The notes: generated by a model from the sequence alone, not told the origin. A stretch of DNA of 64,000 bases from Empedobacter brevis NBRC 14943 = ATCC 43319 (GCF_000382425.1 NZ_KB908291.1:124001-188000), one strand, 5' to 3'. Positions 18,636 to 27,343 are shown, counted from the first letter of the stretch. Numbers and translations: made by a program.

Positions 18636-19228
18636 ATTTTTTGTGGTATAATTAGGGCTAAAATTGAAGTGAAAATAATTAGGAAGAGAACAACAGCAAC
18701 AAACGCAATAGTTTGTTGAAGGCTTTTCATATTTGTAACGGTTTTGAAACCGATGTATAAATAGTAGAACATGAGTGCCATAAAAAATATTGCAATAAAA
18801 GCTACAATCACCACAATTGTCATTGTAGAGATATCATGTAACATCGAAAAATCGTTTGATAGTACGCCTTCTGCTAGACGATCAATCTTGTGATTGATGA
18901 ACGGAATAAAGTCTGTGATGAACACGGCGTAGTAAGCAATTCGTGAAATTAAAATAACGTTTATAATGTCGACGAGCCGTGTTTTTGAATTAATTATTTT
19001 TCCAAAAATGTAGAAAATAACTACTGCGATAAATACATTTCGTGTGTTTTGATACACAATATCAGGAAAAGAAAATGCTATTTTAACTTTTTGAATACTC
19101 AAAAAATCCGGAAAATAAGAACTTGAAATATAGCAGATATAACTAAAAATAAAATGGGCAAAAATTCCTACTATCAATAGAATTTTATCATCGAAATAGG
19201 CAAAGGGATTAAGAAGTTTTCTGAACAT
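18632..19228 (-). CDS. Yip1-like polytopic membrane protein
   Basis: This 198-residue protein has about five hydrophobic segments and a start resembling Yip1-domain proteins (NPFAYFDDKILL), which typically span the inner membrane five times. No catalytic residues are visible. It overlaps the upstream PH-like gene by 20 bp and the downstream serine hydrolase by 4 bp, so it belongs firmly to this operon. Function unknown; a role in envelope homeostasis with the serine hydrolase is an inference from linkage. Confidence 0.7.
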   Translation of the reverse strand: MFRKLLNPFAYFDDKILLIVGIFAHFIFSYICYISSSYFPDFLSIQKVKIAFSFPDIVYQNTRNVFIAVVIFYIFGKIINSKTRLVDIINVILISRIAYYAVFITDFIPFINHKIDRLAEGVLSNDFSMLHDISTMTIVVIVAFIAIFFMALMFYYLYIGFKTVTNMKSLQQTIAFVAVVLFLIIFTSILALIIPQKI

Positions 19229-19694
19229 TTTTTAGTGTGTTTATTGTGTTAATGAATTCATCCGGATGATCGCAGCTAATGAGAAATTTTTCTTCTTTTA
19301 GCTCGATTGCGATAAGTTTAGAAGTGTCTTTTATGTTGCATTTATAATTATCTAACGAGCGACCGATTAATCCATAAATACCTCGAGCTCCAATGATCAT
19401 CAAGTAATTACTTTTAGATTTTCGTGTGATGTTTTTAACCTTATTTATAGGAATAACAGTTGTCTTTATTTTTGATATGATATAAATATTCTTAAAATCG
19501 ACTTTAACTTTATTCAATGAAAAAAGATAACAACCAGTAATTATAGGAAGAACGATTCCCCAATAAATAAGATTTGGAATCAAACGAGGCTCGTTATAAG
19601 TCATCGTTAATCCAGTCAGAATTAATAAAGCGATTAATAGAAACGTGGTTATCTTAAAAAATCGAGACATAGAAACTGAAAAATCTTTATTCAT
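19209..19694 (-). CDS. Membrane protein with bacterial PH-like domain
   Basis: The 161-residue protein has two N-terminal transmembrane helices (about 13-30 and 40-60). A cytosolic beta-rich domain (about 63-155) resembles the bPH fold (KVDFKNIYIISKIKTTVIPI, then a strand with an Arg/Lys loop). Such proteins often pair with other membrane components. It overlaps both neighbours: 8 bp with the DUF2089 gene and 20 bp with the Yip1-like gene. The domain call rests on pattern only. Confidence 0.65.
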   Translation of the reverse strand: MNKDFSVSMSRFFKITTFLLIALLILTGLTMTYNEPRLIPNLIYWGIVLPIITGCYLFSLNKVKVDFKNIYIISKIKTTVIPINKVKNITRKSKSNYLMIIGARGIYGLIGRSLDNYKCNIKDTSKLIAIELKEEKFLISCDHPDEFINTINTLKNVQKTS

Positions 19695-19959
19695 CTGACC
19701 TTGTATTTATTTTATGAATCAAATCGTCTACTTTGTTTCTCATTGTAGGATAGCTGACATCCATTTGTTTAGCCATATCTTTTAGACTGCCTGAATTCAA
19801 AAAAAACTGCATAATAAAATTTTGTTCTTCTTCAGAAAGTTTTAAGAAGAGAGGTAATTCATAATTTCCTACAACTTGTGTTTGGCAGTTGTTACAAACT
19901 AATTTCTCGACTGCGAGCTCTTGCGTGCAACTTGGACATATAACGGGTAATTTTTTCAT
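19687..19959 (-). CDS. DUF2089-family zinc-ribbon/HTH protein, likely operon regulator
   Basis: From the ATG at 19959 the protein has 90 residues. I prefer this start because the 39 in-frame residues upstream have no family-like character. An N-terminal zinc ribbon has two Cys-x-x-Cys pairs (CPSC near residue 8, CNNC near 22). A sigma-region-4-like helix-turn-helix follows (SLKDMAKQMDVSYPTMRNKVDDL). This matches DUF2089 proteins. It is first in the operon with the PH-like, Yip1-like and serine hydrolase genes and could autoregulate it. The upstream region is rich in short inverted AT tracts but no operator is certain. Confidence 0.8.
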   Translation of the reverse strand: MKKLPVICPSCTQELAVEKLVCNNCQTQVVGNYELPLFLKLSEEEQNFIMQFFLNSGSLKDMAKQMDVSYPTMRNKVDDLIHKINTRSDE

Positions 19960-20057
19960 GGTTATAAATAAAATTAAACTTAATTTTAATAAAGTTAAAA
20001 ATATATTCAATAAAATCAAACTTTGAAATGATGTTTTTTCAGGATTAATTTTATTAA

Positions 20058-20065
20058 TACATTTG
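20058..20065 (+). promoter_or_regulatory. Candidate -7 box of the lipocalin gene
   Basis: TACATTTG matches TAnnTTTG exactly, 20 bases before the ATG at 20086. The -33 region is only T-rich. Confidence 0.5.
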
Positions 20066-20085
20066 CACCCTAACAATTTAGGAGA

Positions 20086-20628
20086 ATGAATTTTAAAAAA
20101 TTAGCTCTTGCTGCGCTTGCAATAGGAACAACTGCATATATCGTGAATCACAATAAAAAGAACATTAAATATAAGCCTGTTCAAAAGTTTGATCTAGGTG
20201 GTTTTTTAGGGCGTTGGTACGAAATAGCTCGTTTGGATAACAAGGTGCAAAAGAACCAAACAAATGTGACACATCGTTTTAATTTGAATGAAGAAAATGG
20301 TTCATTAGAAATTATTGTACGCGGTTATGATACAAAGAAAAAGGGATGGGATAAAATAGAAGGAATAGGAACACAGGATATTGAAAACGTTGGATTGTTT
20401 TCAACAACTTTTTTACCCATTTTTGCTAAAAAAATATATGTTATAGATTTTGATAAAGAGTATAACAATGCATTGGTTGCAAGCGAAGATTATAATAAAT
20501 TATGGATTTTATCACGCAAAAAAGAAATTTCAGATAAAGTAAAAGACCGATTTTTAGATTCGGCGAAGAAAGTAGGATTTGATCCAAGTAAATTAATTTG
20601 GCCTTCTCAGATTCCGGTTTCTAAATAA
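20086..20628 (+). CDS. Lipocalin (Blc-like)
   Basis: This 180-residue protein has an uncleaved-looking hydrophobic N-terminus (about 4-20) without a lipobox Cys. A lipocalin beta-barrel follows with the GxW motif in GRWYEIARLD (about 43-52) and later strands typical of Blc (ALVASEDYNKLWILSRKK). Bacterial Blc binds lysophospholipids or fatty acids and acts in envelope maintenance. It is divergent from the DUF2089 operon and converges on the SurA-like gene across a very strong terminator. Unlike E. coli Blc it appears membrane-anchored and not lipid-anchored. Confidence 0.9.
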   Translation: MNFKKLALAALAIGTTAYIVNHNKKNIKYKPVQKFDLGGFLGRWYEIARLDNKVQKNQTNVTHRFNLNEENGSLEIIVRGYDTKKKGWDKIEGIGTQDIENVGLFSTTFLPIFAKKIYVIDFDKEYNNALVASEDYNKLWILSRKKEISDKVKDRFLDSAKKVGFDPSKLIWPSQIPVSK

Positions 20629-20643
20629 GCTAAAGTTTCGATT

Positions 20644-20698
20644 ATAAAATAAAACAAAAACCCCCGAGAAATTCTCGGGGGTTTTTGTTTTATTTTAT
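20644..20698. terminator. Exceptionally long bidirectional terminator (27-bp arms)
   Basis: A perfect inverted repeat has 27-base arms around one central base. It is GC-rich in the core (CCCCCGAG) and A/T outside. It contains the stop codon of the minus-strand SurA-like gene and follows the lipocalin stop by 15 bases. Confidence 0.9.
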
Positions 20699-22075
20699 GT
20701 TTTTCTTTTCCCAGTCAATTGGAAAGTCACAACTTTGATATGCTTTACCAATTTTTATATATGCATCACCAACTTGTCGTTTTACCCAATCCATCAGCAT
20801 AGTTCGTTCTTTGTCTTGAACAGCAAATTTCTGAATTCTGTAATAATCATCTTCATAGTTGATTTTATGCGCGGGATAGAATTTATTTAATTTTAAAATT
20901 CTTAACGCTTTTCTGTTGTCAAAATCGTCTTCAAAAACTTGAGAAATATCACCCTCATTCAACGTTGTAACTGCAGTAAACATTGGTAATGGTAAAGCTA
21001 TTTTCTCAAAACGATCATCTCCGGAATTTTGATTCATGATATTTCCTGAGTTAAACTTTGTGTATTTGTCATCAGAAAATCTTAATGCAGCATCTTTGAA
21101 AGTCATTTTTCCATCGTTAATTAACAATCGAATAGAATCTAATTTGTTGTTTGCTGCTTTTATTTCTTCCTCAGTAGGTTTCAACGTAATTAAGATATGG
21201 CGTAAGTCTAACTCTTGACCGCGGCGTTTTTCTAATTTAATAATGTGATATCCAAAATCAGTTTTGAAAGGATCAGAAACTTCACCTTCTTGCAAGTTGA
21301 AGGCAACAGCATCAAACTCTTTTACCATTTTTCCACGTGAAACTTTTTTATATTCGCCTCCATTACTGGCAGAACCAGGATCTTCTGAATATAAAATGGC
21401 TTTTGTCGCAAAAGAAGCTCCTTCTTCAATTTCTTTCTTGATTTCTTTTAATTGATTAATAATTTTTTGTTGGTTTTCCTCAGAAATCTGTGGATACATT
21501 ACAATATGGCTAATCGAAACCTCATCTTTTACGTCGGGTAATTCACCTTGGTGTTTTTCAAAAAATAAACGAACTTCTTCCGGTGTTGCATCTGCACCTT
21601 TTACAACCATATTTCTTTTCTCACGAGCGTAAATATTATCTTCTACAATATATTTTGTCTCGTTTTTCATTTCCGCCATAGTACGAAATCCAAAATAATC
21701 TAAGATTTGTTTTTCGCCACCGGCTTGCGCAATCCATCCTTCAATTTGAGAATTTAACTGACGTGTTACTTCGTCTTGGGTAACTTTAATTAAAGTATCT
21801 TGTTTTGCACGGTCAACCAACATTTTGTCCAACATAATGTCGTTTAAGAAATCGCATTTGTCATCAACTTTCATTCCTTGTTGTTTTGACATTAAGTAAT
21901 CACGATCAACATCAGATTCTAAAACAATCTGATCCCCGACAACAGCAGCGATACCGTCTACTTTAGCAAGACGTTTTGGTGTTGGTTTTGCTGTTTGTGC
22001 AAAAGTATTTACCGTAAATAATGCTGCAATTAACAACATCATACTCGATTTAAATTTCATATACTTTAATTTCAT
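20690..22075 (-). CDS. SurA-like periplasmic peptidyl-prolyl isomerase/chaperone
   Basis: The 461-residue protein has a signal peptide (to about residue 26; Met6 is an alternative start). A SurA-type N-terminal helical region follows (about 30-170; DGIAAVVGDQIVLESDVDRD). There are two parvulin-like PpiC domains, about 180-285 (VSISHIVMYPQ...DFGYHIIKLEKRRG) and 287-400 (LRHILITLKP). It should fold outer-membrane beta-barrel proteins, relevant here given SusC and PorV. A -7/-33 promoter pair lies about 40 bases upstream. The stop codon is buried in a long terminator hairpin. Confidence 0.92.
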   Translation of the reverse strand: MKLKYMKFKSSMMLLIAALFTVNTFAQTAKPTPKRLAKVDGIAAVVGDQIVLESDVDRDYLMSKQQGMKVDDKCDFLNDIMLDKMLVDRAKQDTLIKVTQDEVTRQLNSQIEGWIAQAGGEKQILDYFGFRTMAEMKNETKYIVEDNIYAREKRNMVVKGADATPEEVRLFFEKHQGELPDVKDEVSISHIVMYPQISEENQQKIINQLKEIKKEIEEGASFATKAILYSEDPGSASNGGEYKKVSRGKMVKEFDAVAFNLQEGEVSDPFKTDFGYHIIKLEKRRGQELDLRHILITLKPTEEEIKAANNKLDSIRLLINDGKMTFKDAALRFSDDKYTKFNSGNIMNQNSGDDRFEKIALPLPMFTAVTTLNEGDISQVFEDDFDNRKALRILKLNKFYPAHKINYEDDYYRIQKFAVQDKERTMLMDWVKRQVGDAYIKIGKAYQSCDFPIDWEKKNIK

Positions 22076-22113
22076 TTTAATATTCTAAGCCTGATAATTT
22101 ACTTATCAATGAG

Positions 22114-22141
22114 CAAATTTAACTTTTTTTGTTAAAGTCAA
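22114..22141 (-). promoter_or_regulatory. Candidate promoter of the SurA-like gene
   Basis: TAAATTTG (22121 down to 22114) fits TAnnTTTG, with TTG (22141-22139) 17 bases upstream. A small dyad (TTTAAC-N7-GTTAAA, 22118-22136) covers the spacer and could be an operator. Confidence 0.5.
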
Positions 22142-22195
22142 GCATATTTTAATTTCCTTTAACAAAAGAATTGATTTTTTAGTTTATTGTTAAGA

Positions 22196-23062
22196 TTAAA
22201 CCAGCCCAAATGTTCTTAATGAAACATTCCAGGCTGATTCGAAATCAAAAAGATTCAAACCATGTGTTTCTTTGTGTTCGTTTGCGAAGCTAATCAGTTT
22301 TTCGGTTGGCATATTTCCTACCATATCACTTTTTGACATGGGGCATCCTCCCAAACCTTTTATTGCTCCATCAAAACGACGGCATCCGTTGTCGTAAGCA
22401 GCTTTTACTTTTGTGTGCCAATCGGTATAAACGGTATGAAAATGAGCGCCGAATTCAATTTCAGGATAATGAGGGATTAAGTTTTGAAATAAGTCGACAA
22501 TCGTTTTTTCATCTGCAACACCTATTGTATCAGAAAGATTGATTGAAGAGATTCCAAGATCAGCCATTTTTTTCGACCACTCTTTTACAATTTCTTCATT
22601 CCAGGTTTCTCCATAAGGATTTCCAAACGCCATTGACAAGTAAATCAACATGTGTTTTCCGTTATCTATTGCAATTTTGTTGATTTCTTTGACCATTTCA
22701 AATGCTTCTTCCCGGCTTTTATTGGTATTGTATTGCTGAAAACTCTCTGAAATAGAAAAAGGAAAACCAATAATATCTACTTTTTCATGCTCAGCAGCTT
22801 TCATTGCACCACTTTTGTTTGCAACAACAACAGATAATTTAGATGTTGAATTTGTTTTATCAATATGATCCAAAACTTCTTTTGTATCTGCCATTTGTGG
22901 AATTGCTTTTGGAGAAACAAAGCTTCCGCAATCTATTGCTTCAAAACCGACAGTCAATAAACGATTTAAGTAATCGATTTTTGCGTCAGTTGGTATAAAA
23001 TCTTTACGTCCCTGCATCGCGTCGCGTGGACACTCAATAATTTTAAAAGTAAGCTTACTCAT
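22196..23062 (-). CDS. Hydroxymethylglutaryl-CoA lyase-like enzyme
   Basis: This 288-residue cytosolic TIM-barrel enzyme of the DRE-TIM lyase family should cleave HMG-CoA to acetoacetate and acetyl-CoA at the end of leucine degradation. Visible motifs are ECPRDAMQG at the start (catalytic Arg, metal Asp), the HFHTVY metal-binding strand (about 206-211) and the glycine/cysteine loop GLGGCPMSKSDMVGN near residue 240. The loop matches the HMG-CoA lyase signature, although the MSKSDMVGN portion is divergent, so a related acyl-CoA substrate is possible. It is divergent from pepT across 64 bases. Confidence 0.88.
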   Translation of the reverse strand: MSKLTFKIIECPRDAMQGRKDFIPTDAKIDYLNRLLTVGFEAIDCGSFVSPKAIPQMADTKEVLDHIDKTNSTSKLSVVVANKSGAMKAAEHEKVDIIGFPFSISESFQQYNTNKSREEAFEMVKEINKIAIDNGKHMLIYLSMAFGNPYGETWNEEIVKEWSKKMADLGISSINLSDTIGVADEKTIVDLFQNLIPHYPEIEFGAHFHTVYTDWHTKVKAAYDNGCRRFDGAIKGLGGCPMSKSDMVGNMPTEKLISFANEHKETHGLNLFDFESAWNVSLRTFGLV

Positions 23063-23074
23063 TTTTTTGGTTTA

Positions 23075-23109
23075 TTTGCGCCTTAAAGGTAGATAATTTA
23101 CTAATTTTG
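23075..23109 (+). promoter_or_regulatory. Candidate promoter of pepT
   Basis: TTTG at 23075-23078 and TAATTTTG at 23102-23109 match the -33/-7 elements, with a somewhat long 23-base spacer. The box ends 17 bases before the ATG. Confidence 0.45.
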
Positions 23110-23126
23110 ACAAAAATTAAAACGCA

Positions 23127-24368
23127 ATGCAAACAGAATGGAGAGAAAAGTTGGTAACACGCTTTTTGAAATATGTTAAAACTTATACGGAAAGTGAAGC
23201 TTTCTTAGAAAAATTCCCAAGTACAGACCGTCAATGGGATTTAGCAAATTATTTAGTAGAAGAGTTAAAGCAGATCGGTTTAGAAGATGTTTCGATTGAC
23301 GAGAACGGATATGTTTTCGGGTATATTCCTTCTACAGTAGATCATGAAGTTCCTACAATTGGTTTTGTATCTCACATGGATACATCACCAGATTTTTCAG
23401 GAGAAAACGTACAACCTCAAATTTGGGAAAATTATGATGGAGGAGATATAAAATTGAATGACTCAATGATTTTATCACCGAATGAATTTCCCGAATTATT
23501 ACAATATAAAGGCCAAACAATCATCACAACTGATGGAACAACTTTATTAGGTGCTGATGATAAAGCAGGTGTTGCTGAGATTGTAACAGCAGCAGAATAT
23601 TTAATTGCTCATCCGGAAATTAAACATGGACGTATTGCTGTAGGATTTACGCCTGATGAAGAAGTTGGTCGTGGTGCTGATTTCTTTAATGTAGAGAAAT
23701 TTGGTGCAGAGTGGGGCTATACAATGGATGGTTCTGAAATTGGAGAGTTAGAATATGAGAATTTTAATGCAGCGTCAGGAATTGTTACAATTAAAGGAAA
23801 ATCTGTTCATCCGGGTTACGCGAAGGATAAGATGATTAATGCATCTAATATTGCAATGGAGTTTGCTGCACAATTACCAAATGATGAAGTTCCTGAACTA
23901 ACAGATGGGCGTGAAGGATTCTTTCACTTGGCAAAAATGAGTGGTAATGTTTCTGAAGCCAAATTGGTTTACATTATCCGTGATCATGATATGGAACAGT
24001 ATGAAGCGCGTAAAGCGTTATTTTTGCAAATAGCAGAAGACATTCAAGAGCGTTTCGATCATGAAGTGATTAAGGTAGAAGTTTCTGATCAGTATTTTAA
24101 TATGATTGAGAAAGTGAAAGAAAAATTCCAATCTGTAGAAATTGCTGAACAGGCATTAAAAGATTGTGGTGTAACGCCAAATATTAAACCAATTCGCGGA
24201 GGGACAGATGGCGCACGTTTATCTTTTATGGGATTACCTTGTCCAAATATTTTTGCAGGAGGTCATAACTTCCATGGGCCATATGAATATGTTCCGGTTG
24301 AATCGATGGAAAAAGCAACAGAAATTATTGTACGCATTGCAGAATTAACTGCTGAAGGAGCAAAATAA
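23127..24368 (+). CDS. pepT: Peptidase T (tripeptide aminopeptidase, M20)
   Basis: This 413-residue cytosolic zinc exopeptidase releases the N-terminal residue of tripeptides. Dizinc-site motifs are intact: SHMDTSPDF (His/Asp, about 83-91), LLGADDKAG (about 138-146), TPDEEVGRG (about 173-181) and GGHNFHGPYEY near the C-terminus. RGGTDGARLSFMG is also typical of PepT. Length matches the family. No signal peptide. The 92 bases to the next gene hold an unusual 15-bp inverted repeat that may be its terminator. Confidence 0.96.
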   Translation: MQTEWREKLVTRFLKYVKTYTESEAFLEKFPSTDRQWDLANYLVEELKQIGLEDVSIDENGYVFGYIPSTVDHEVPTIGFVSHMDTSPDFSGENVQPQIWENYDGGDIKLNDSMILSPNEFPELLQYKGQTIITTDGTTLLGADDKAGVAEIVTAAEYLIAHPEIKHGRIAVGFTPDEEVGRGADFFNVEKFGAEWGYTMDGSEIGELEYENFNAASGIVTIKGKSVHPGYAKDKMINASNIAMEFAAQLPNDEVPELTDGREGFFHLAKMSGNVSEAKLVYIIRDHDMEQYEARKALFLQIAEDIQERFDHEVIKVEVSDQYFNMIEKVKEKFQSVEIAEQALKDCGVTPNIKPIRGGTDGARLSFMGLPCPNIFAGGHNFHGPYEYVPVESMEKATEIIVRIAELTAEGAK

Positions 24369-24392
24369 TCAATACAATATACCCTTAAAAAT

Positions 24393-24459
24393 AAAAAAGT
24401 TTTCTATTTTGGTTTGAAATTTGCTTAAATTTTCGAAATCTATAATAGAAAACTTTTTT
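24393..24459 (+). promoter_or_regulatory. 15-bp inverted repeat abutting the GIN-domain gene start
   Basis: AAAAAAGTTTTCTAT (24393-24407) and ATAGAAAACTTTTTT (24445-24459) are perfect inverted repeats around a 37-base loop, which itself contains an imperfect dyad (GAAATTT...AAATTTTC). The right arm ends in a T-run directly before the ATG at 24461. It may terminate pepT, or fold in the leader and control the downstream gene. Confidence 0.55.
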
Positions 24460-24460
24460 T

Positions 24461-25129
24461 ATGAAAAATATCGTTTTATGTGCTGTTGCACTATTTGGCT
24501 CTTCTTTTGTCTTTGCACAGGAAGAAATTAATGTAGGAGAGTTTAGTATTTTAAAGGTGTATGATAAAATACCGGTAGAATTAATATCATCTAACAAAAA
24601 TTTAATAGAAGTGGATGGTGTCAATGCTAGTGATATAAAGGTAGAGAATAGCAAAGGCGAATTAAAAATCAAAATGTCGGGAACCAAATTGATGCAAGGA
24701 GGAGAGGCAACGGTTAAAGTTTATTATAAATCGCTGTATGAAATTCAAGCAAGTCAAGGTTCTAAAATTTATTCGGATGATGAGATTAAATCACAAGCTT
24801 TGAATTTGATTTCGAATGAAGGTTCTTCAATCAAGTTACCGGTTAATTTAGGAAAGTTAGAAGTGAAAATTAATTCCGGAGCGGAAGTTATATTAACAGG
24901 AAATACAGAATTTCAGACTGTTGTAGCAAACTCTGGAGGAAAATATTATTCTAAGACATTAAAAGCCGAAAACTCAACCTTAACGACAAATGCAGGTGGT
25001 TTTATAGAAACAACCTCTACGAAATCAGTTGAGGCAAAAACAAGAGCCGGTGGAGTGATTGATATTTATGGAAATCCATCTCAGCGTAACCAGAAAAAAC
25101 TTGCCGGAGGAAAAATTAATTTTAAATAA
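24461..25129 (+). CDS. Secreted GIN-domain (DUF2807) beta-helix protein
   Basis: This 222-residue protein has a clean signal peptide (about 1-20, FVFAQ). A repetitive beta-strand body follows, with alternating N/S/G turns typical of the head GIN domain (VKVYYKSLYEIQASQGSKIY, then NSGAEVILTGNTEF and NSGGKYYSKTLKAENSTL). These domains form right-handed beta helices in putative adhesins or surface proteins of Bacteroidota. No enzymatic residues are visible. Monocistronic; its start is tucked against an inverted repeat and it ends before a long bidirectional terminator. Confidence 0.85.
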   Translation: MKNIVLCAVALFGSSFVFAQEEINVGEFSILKVYDKIPVELISSNKNLIEVDGVNASDIKVENSKGELKIKMSGTKLMQGGEATVKVYYKSLYEIQASQGSKIYSDDEIKSQALNLISNEGSSIKLPVNLGKLEVKINSGAEVILTGNTEFQTVVANSGGKYYSKTLKAENSTLTTNAGGFIETTSTKSVEAKTRAGGVIDIYGNPSQRNQKKLAGGKINFK

Positions 25130-25143
25130 TAGGTTATAACGAT

Positions 25144-25196
25144 TAAATCATAAAAAAAGCTCAGCCAATAATTGGCTGAGCTTTTTTTATGATTTA
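25144..25196. terminator. Long bidirectional terminator (26-bp arms)
   Basis: A perfect inverted repeat has 26-base arms around one base, with core AGCTCAGCCAAT. It includes the stop codon of the converging CNNM/CorC-like gene. Confidence 0.9.
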
Positions 25197-26461
25197 CGGT
25201 AAGCTAAAATTTTATCTATCCGATTACCATCTTTGTCTACTATTTCTAAAATCAGATCATCTACTTCAACTTTATCTCCTACATTTGGAATGGTTTCGTA
25301 TTTATCTAAGAAGATTCCGGCAACGGTAACATATCGGTTCTCAATTTCTTCATCAATATCAATTTCAAAAAATTTTTCGAATTCGTAAATAGAAAATTGC
25401 CCGTCAATTAACCATGTTCCATCTTCACGTTCTATGATTTCATAGTCTTCGTCTTGATTTTCAGGTGTGTCACCAACCAACTCATCCAAAATATCATTTA
25501 TTGTAACAATACCTGCAGTAGTTCCATATTCATCTAAGATTACAGCAAAATGAGCTTGTGAATTTTGAAGCATTTCCAACAAAGGGTAACTAAACGAATT
25601 CTCATTTACAAAAATAGGTTTATGAATAAATTTCTTCAAACTAAAATCATCTTTGCTGACTCCGAACATATCTTTCAGCTTCAGAATTCCTACAATTTCA
25701 TCCAGATTATTATTTTTAGTAACAGGATATGCTGAGTATTTATTTTTCTTTACTTTCGCACGGGCTTTTTCATAATCATCAGAAATATCTAATGAAGCAA
25801 TTTCTGAACGGTGGGTTGCCAAAGTATTTACACGGCGATCGCCGAGTTCAAAAACACGTTCTAGGATTTCGTGCTCTTTTTCCTGAATTTCACCACCCTC
25901 TGTGCTTTCTTTGATAATACTTTTTATCTCCTCTTCTGTTACAACTTCACCACCATGATCTTTTATTCCAAAAAGCTGTAGGAAAAGATTGTTTGTAAAA
26001 GTTAGAATCCATACAAAAGGAGAAGTAATAACAGAAAGCCACTTCATAGGCTTTGATACAATTGTAGAAACTGTTTCTGGAAATTTCATTCCTAAACGTT
26101 TTGGTAATAGTTCTCCAAAAACAATAGAGAAATAAGTGATAATGATTACCATTATAATAGGAGAAACTGTTTTTGCATAAGGCGCAATAAAAGAAACTTT
26201 GGTTAACAGTTCCGTTAAATTTGCAGTTAATTTATCTCCGGAGAAAACCCCTAATAAGATTCCGATTAAGGTAATCCCGATTTGAACTGTTGACAGAAAT
26301 TTATTTGGATTTTCTGCTAATTCCAAAGCTGTTTTTGCACCAGAACTTCCCTTTTTGATTTGATTTTCTAATTTGAATTTTCTTGACGAAACAAGAGCCA
26401 TTTCAGACATCGAAAAAATTCCGTTCAATAAAATCAATACAATTATTATAACAATCTCCAC
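25187..26461 (-). CDS. CNNM/CorC (HlyC-type) family transport protein
   Basis: From a GTG at 26461 the protein has 424 residues. A TTG 33 bases further upstream is possible, but it adds a segment that overlaps the divergent frame. The N-terminal DUF21 domain has about four membrane helices (IVLILLNGIFSMSEMALVSSRK at the start). Next comes a pair of CBS domains (about 190-325) and a C-terminal CorC_HlyC domain (about 335-415). Members take part in magnesium or cobalt efflux; haemolysin naming is historical. A role in Mg2+ homeostasis is inferred from the family. Confidence 0.9.
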   Translation of the reverse strand: MEIVIIIVLILLNGIFSMSEMALVSSRKFKLENQIKKGSSGAKTALELAENPNKFLSTVQIGITLIGILLGVFSGDKLTANLTELLTKVSFIAPYAKTVSPIIMVIIITYFSIVFGELLPKRLGMKFPETVSTIVSKPMKWLSVITSPFVWILTFTNNLFLQLFGIKDHGGEVVTEEEIKSIIKESTEGGEIQEKEHEILERVFELGDRRVNTLATHRSEIASLDISDDYEKARAKVKKNKYSAYPVTKNNNLDEIVGILKLKDMFGVSKDDFSLKKFIHKPIFVNENSFSYPLLEMLQNSQAHFAVILDEYGTTAGIVTINDILDELVGDTPENQDEDYEIIEREDGTWLIDGQFSIYEFEKFFEIDIDEEIENRYVTVAGIFLDKYETIPNVGDKVEVDDLILEIVDKDGNRIDKILAYRKS

Positions 26462-26530
26462 TTTTATTTTATAATTTTGATAAAAATAAACCAAAATCTA
26501 ATACCGATCATAATGTCACAATTTAATATT

Positions 26531-27277
26531 ATGAAATTTTCTTATTTAATTTTACTTGTATTTATGTTGAATGCAGGATGCGCTTTTGGAAGCAGTGATC
26601 AAACTCCTTCAGAATCAGATACGATTTCTCCAGTTTTTACAACAGCTGAACTTATAGGAAAAGGAAATCCAATTCTTGTAGGAAAGGAGTACAAATTATT
26701 ACCGGAAGCAGCAAAACAGTTTGAATTGATGAAAGCTGATGCTTTGAAAGCAGGATTTAAAATACACGTGATTTCGAGTTATAGAAATTATACCTATCAA
26801 AACGGAATATGGGAACGTAAATACAAAGCAAATCAAGCTAAAAAAATAAGTGCGAAACAGAATATTGAAAAAATTATAGAATATTCTACAATACCGGGAA
26901 CTTCTCGCCACCATTGGGGAACGGATTTGGATATTATAGATGGAACAAGAGGTGTGCCGGCAGATCCGTTGAACGAGAAGCATTTTAATGAAGGTGGGTC
27001 AATGCATAAGTTTAAACTTTGGTTAGATGAGCATGCATCAAAATATGGTTTTTATTTAGTGTATACAAATCATCCGTCACGAAAAGGATTTAAGTACGAG
27101 CCTTGGCATTTTACGTATAAAGCAATTTCAGAACCAATGTTACAGGCGTATAAAAAACTAGATATCAAGAAAGTTTTGCAGGAAAATAAGCTGATGGGAA
27201 GCGAAAATTTCACAGATGATTTTATTGAAAAGTATAGAAATGAAAATATACTTGATATAAATCCTGTTATTAAATAG
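26531..27277 (+). CDS. VanY-like D-alanyl-D-alanine carboxypeptidase lipoprotein (M15)
   Basis: Starting at the ATG at 26531 gives a 248-residue protein with a signal peptide and lipobox (LNAGC, Cys about 16). Earlier in-frame starts add a non-signal extension. The M15B fold shows SSYRNYTYQ, the zinc motif HHWGTDLDI (His-x6-Asp) and EPWHFTY (Glu-x-x-His) near residue 195. It should trim the terminal D-Ala of peptidoglycan stem peptides in the periplasm. A terminator follows directly. Confidence 0.9.
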   Translation: MKFSYLILLVFMLNAGCAFGSSDQTPSESDTISPVFTTAELIGKGNPILVGKEYKLLPEAAKQFELMKADALKAGFKIHVISSYRNYTYQNGIWERKYKANQAKKISAKQNIEKIIEYSTIPGTSRHHWGTDLDIIDGTRGVPADPLNEKHFNEGGSMHKFKLWLDEHASKYGFYLVYTNHPSRKGFKYEPWHFTYKAISEPMLQAYKKLDIKKVLQENKLMGSENFTDDFIEKYRNENILDINPVIK

Positions 27278-27278
27278 T

Positions 27279-27299
27279 TAAAGCTCCTTTTTGGAGCTT
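27279..27299 (+). terminator. Terminator of the carboxypeptidase gene
   Basis: Arms AAAGCTCC and GGAGCTTT with a 5-base loop are followed by a run of T. It begins two bases after the stop codon. Confidence 0.8.
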
Positions 27300-27343
27300 T
27301 TTTTGTGGTATCTTTAGATAAATATTTAAAACTTTTATTTTCG

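Noticed and set aside
24385-24687. 100-residue minus-strand frame opposite the GIN-domain gene
   Set aside because: It is a shadow of the plus-strand coding sequence and runs through the inverted repeat. It lacks independent features.
26462-26494. Extended N-terminus of the CNNM/CorC-like protein from a TTG
   Set aside because: The extra 11 residues are polar and precede the first membrane helix. The GTG at 26461 gives a start like that of relatives and avoids overlap with the divergent frame.
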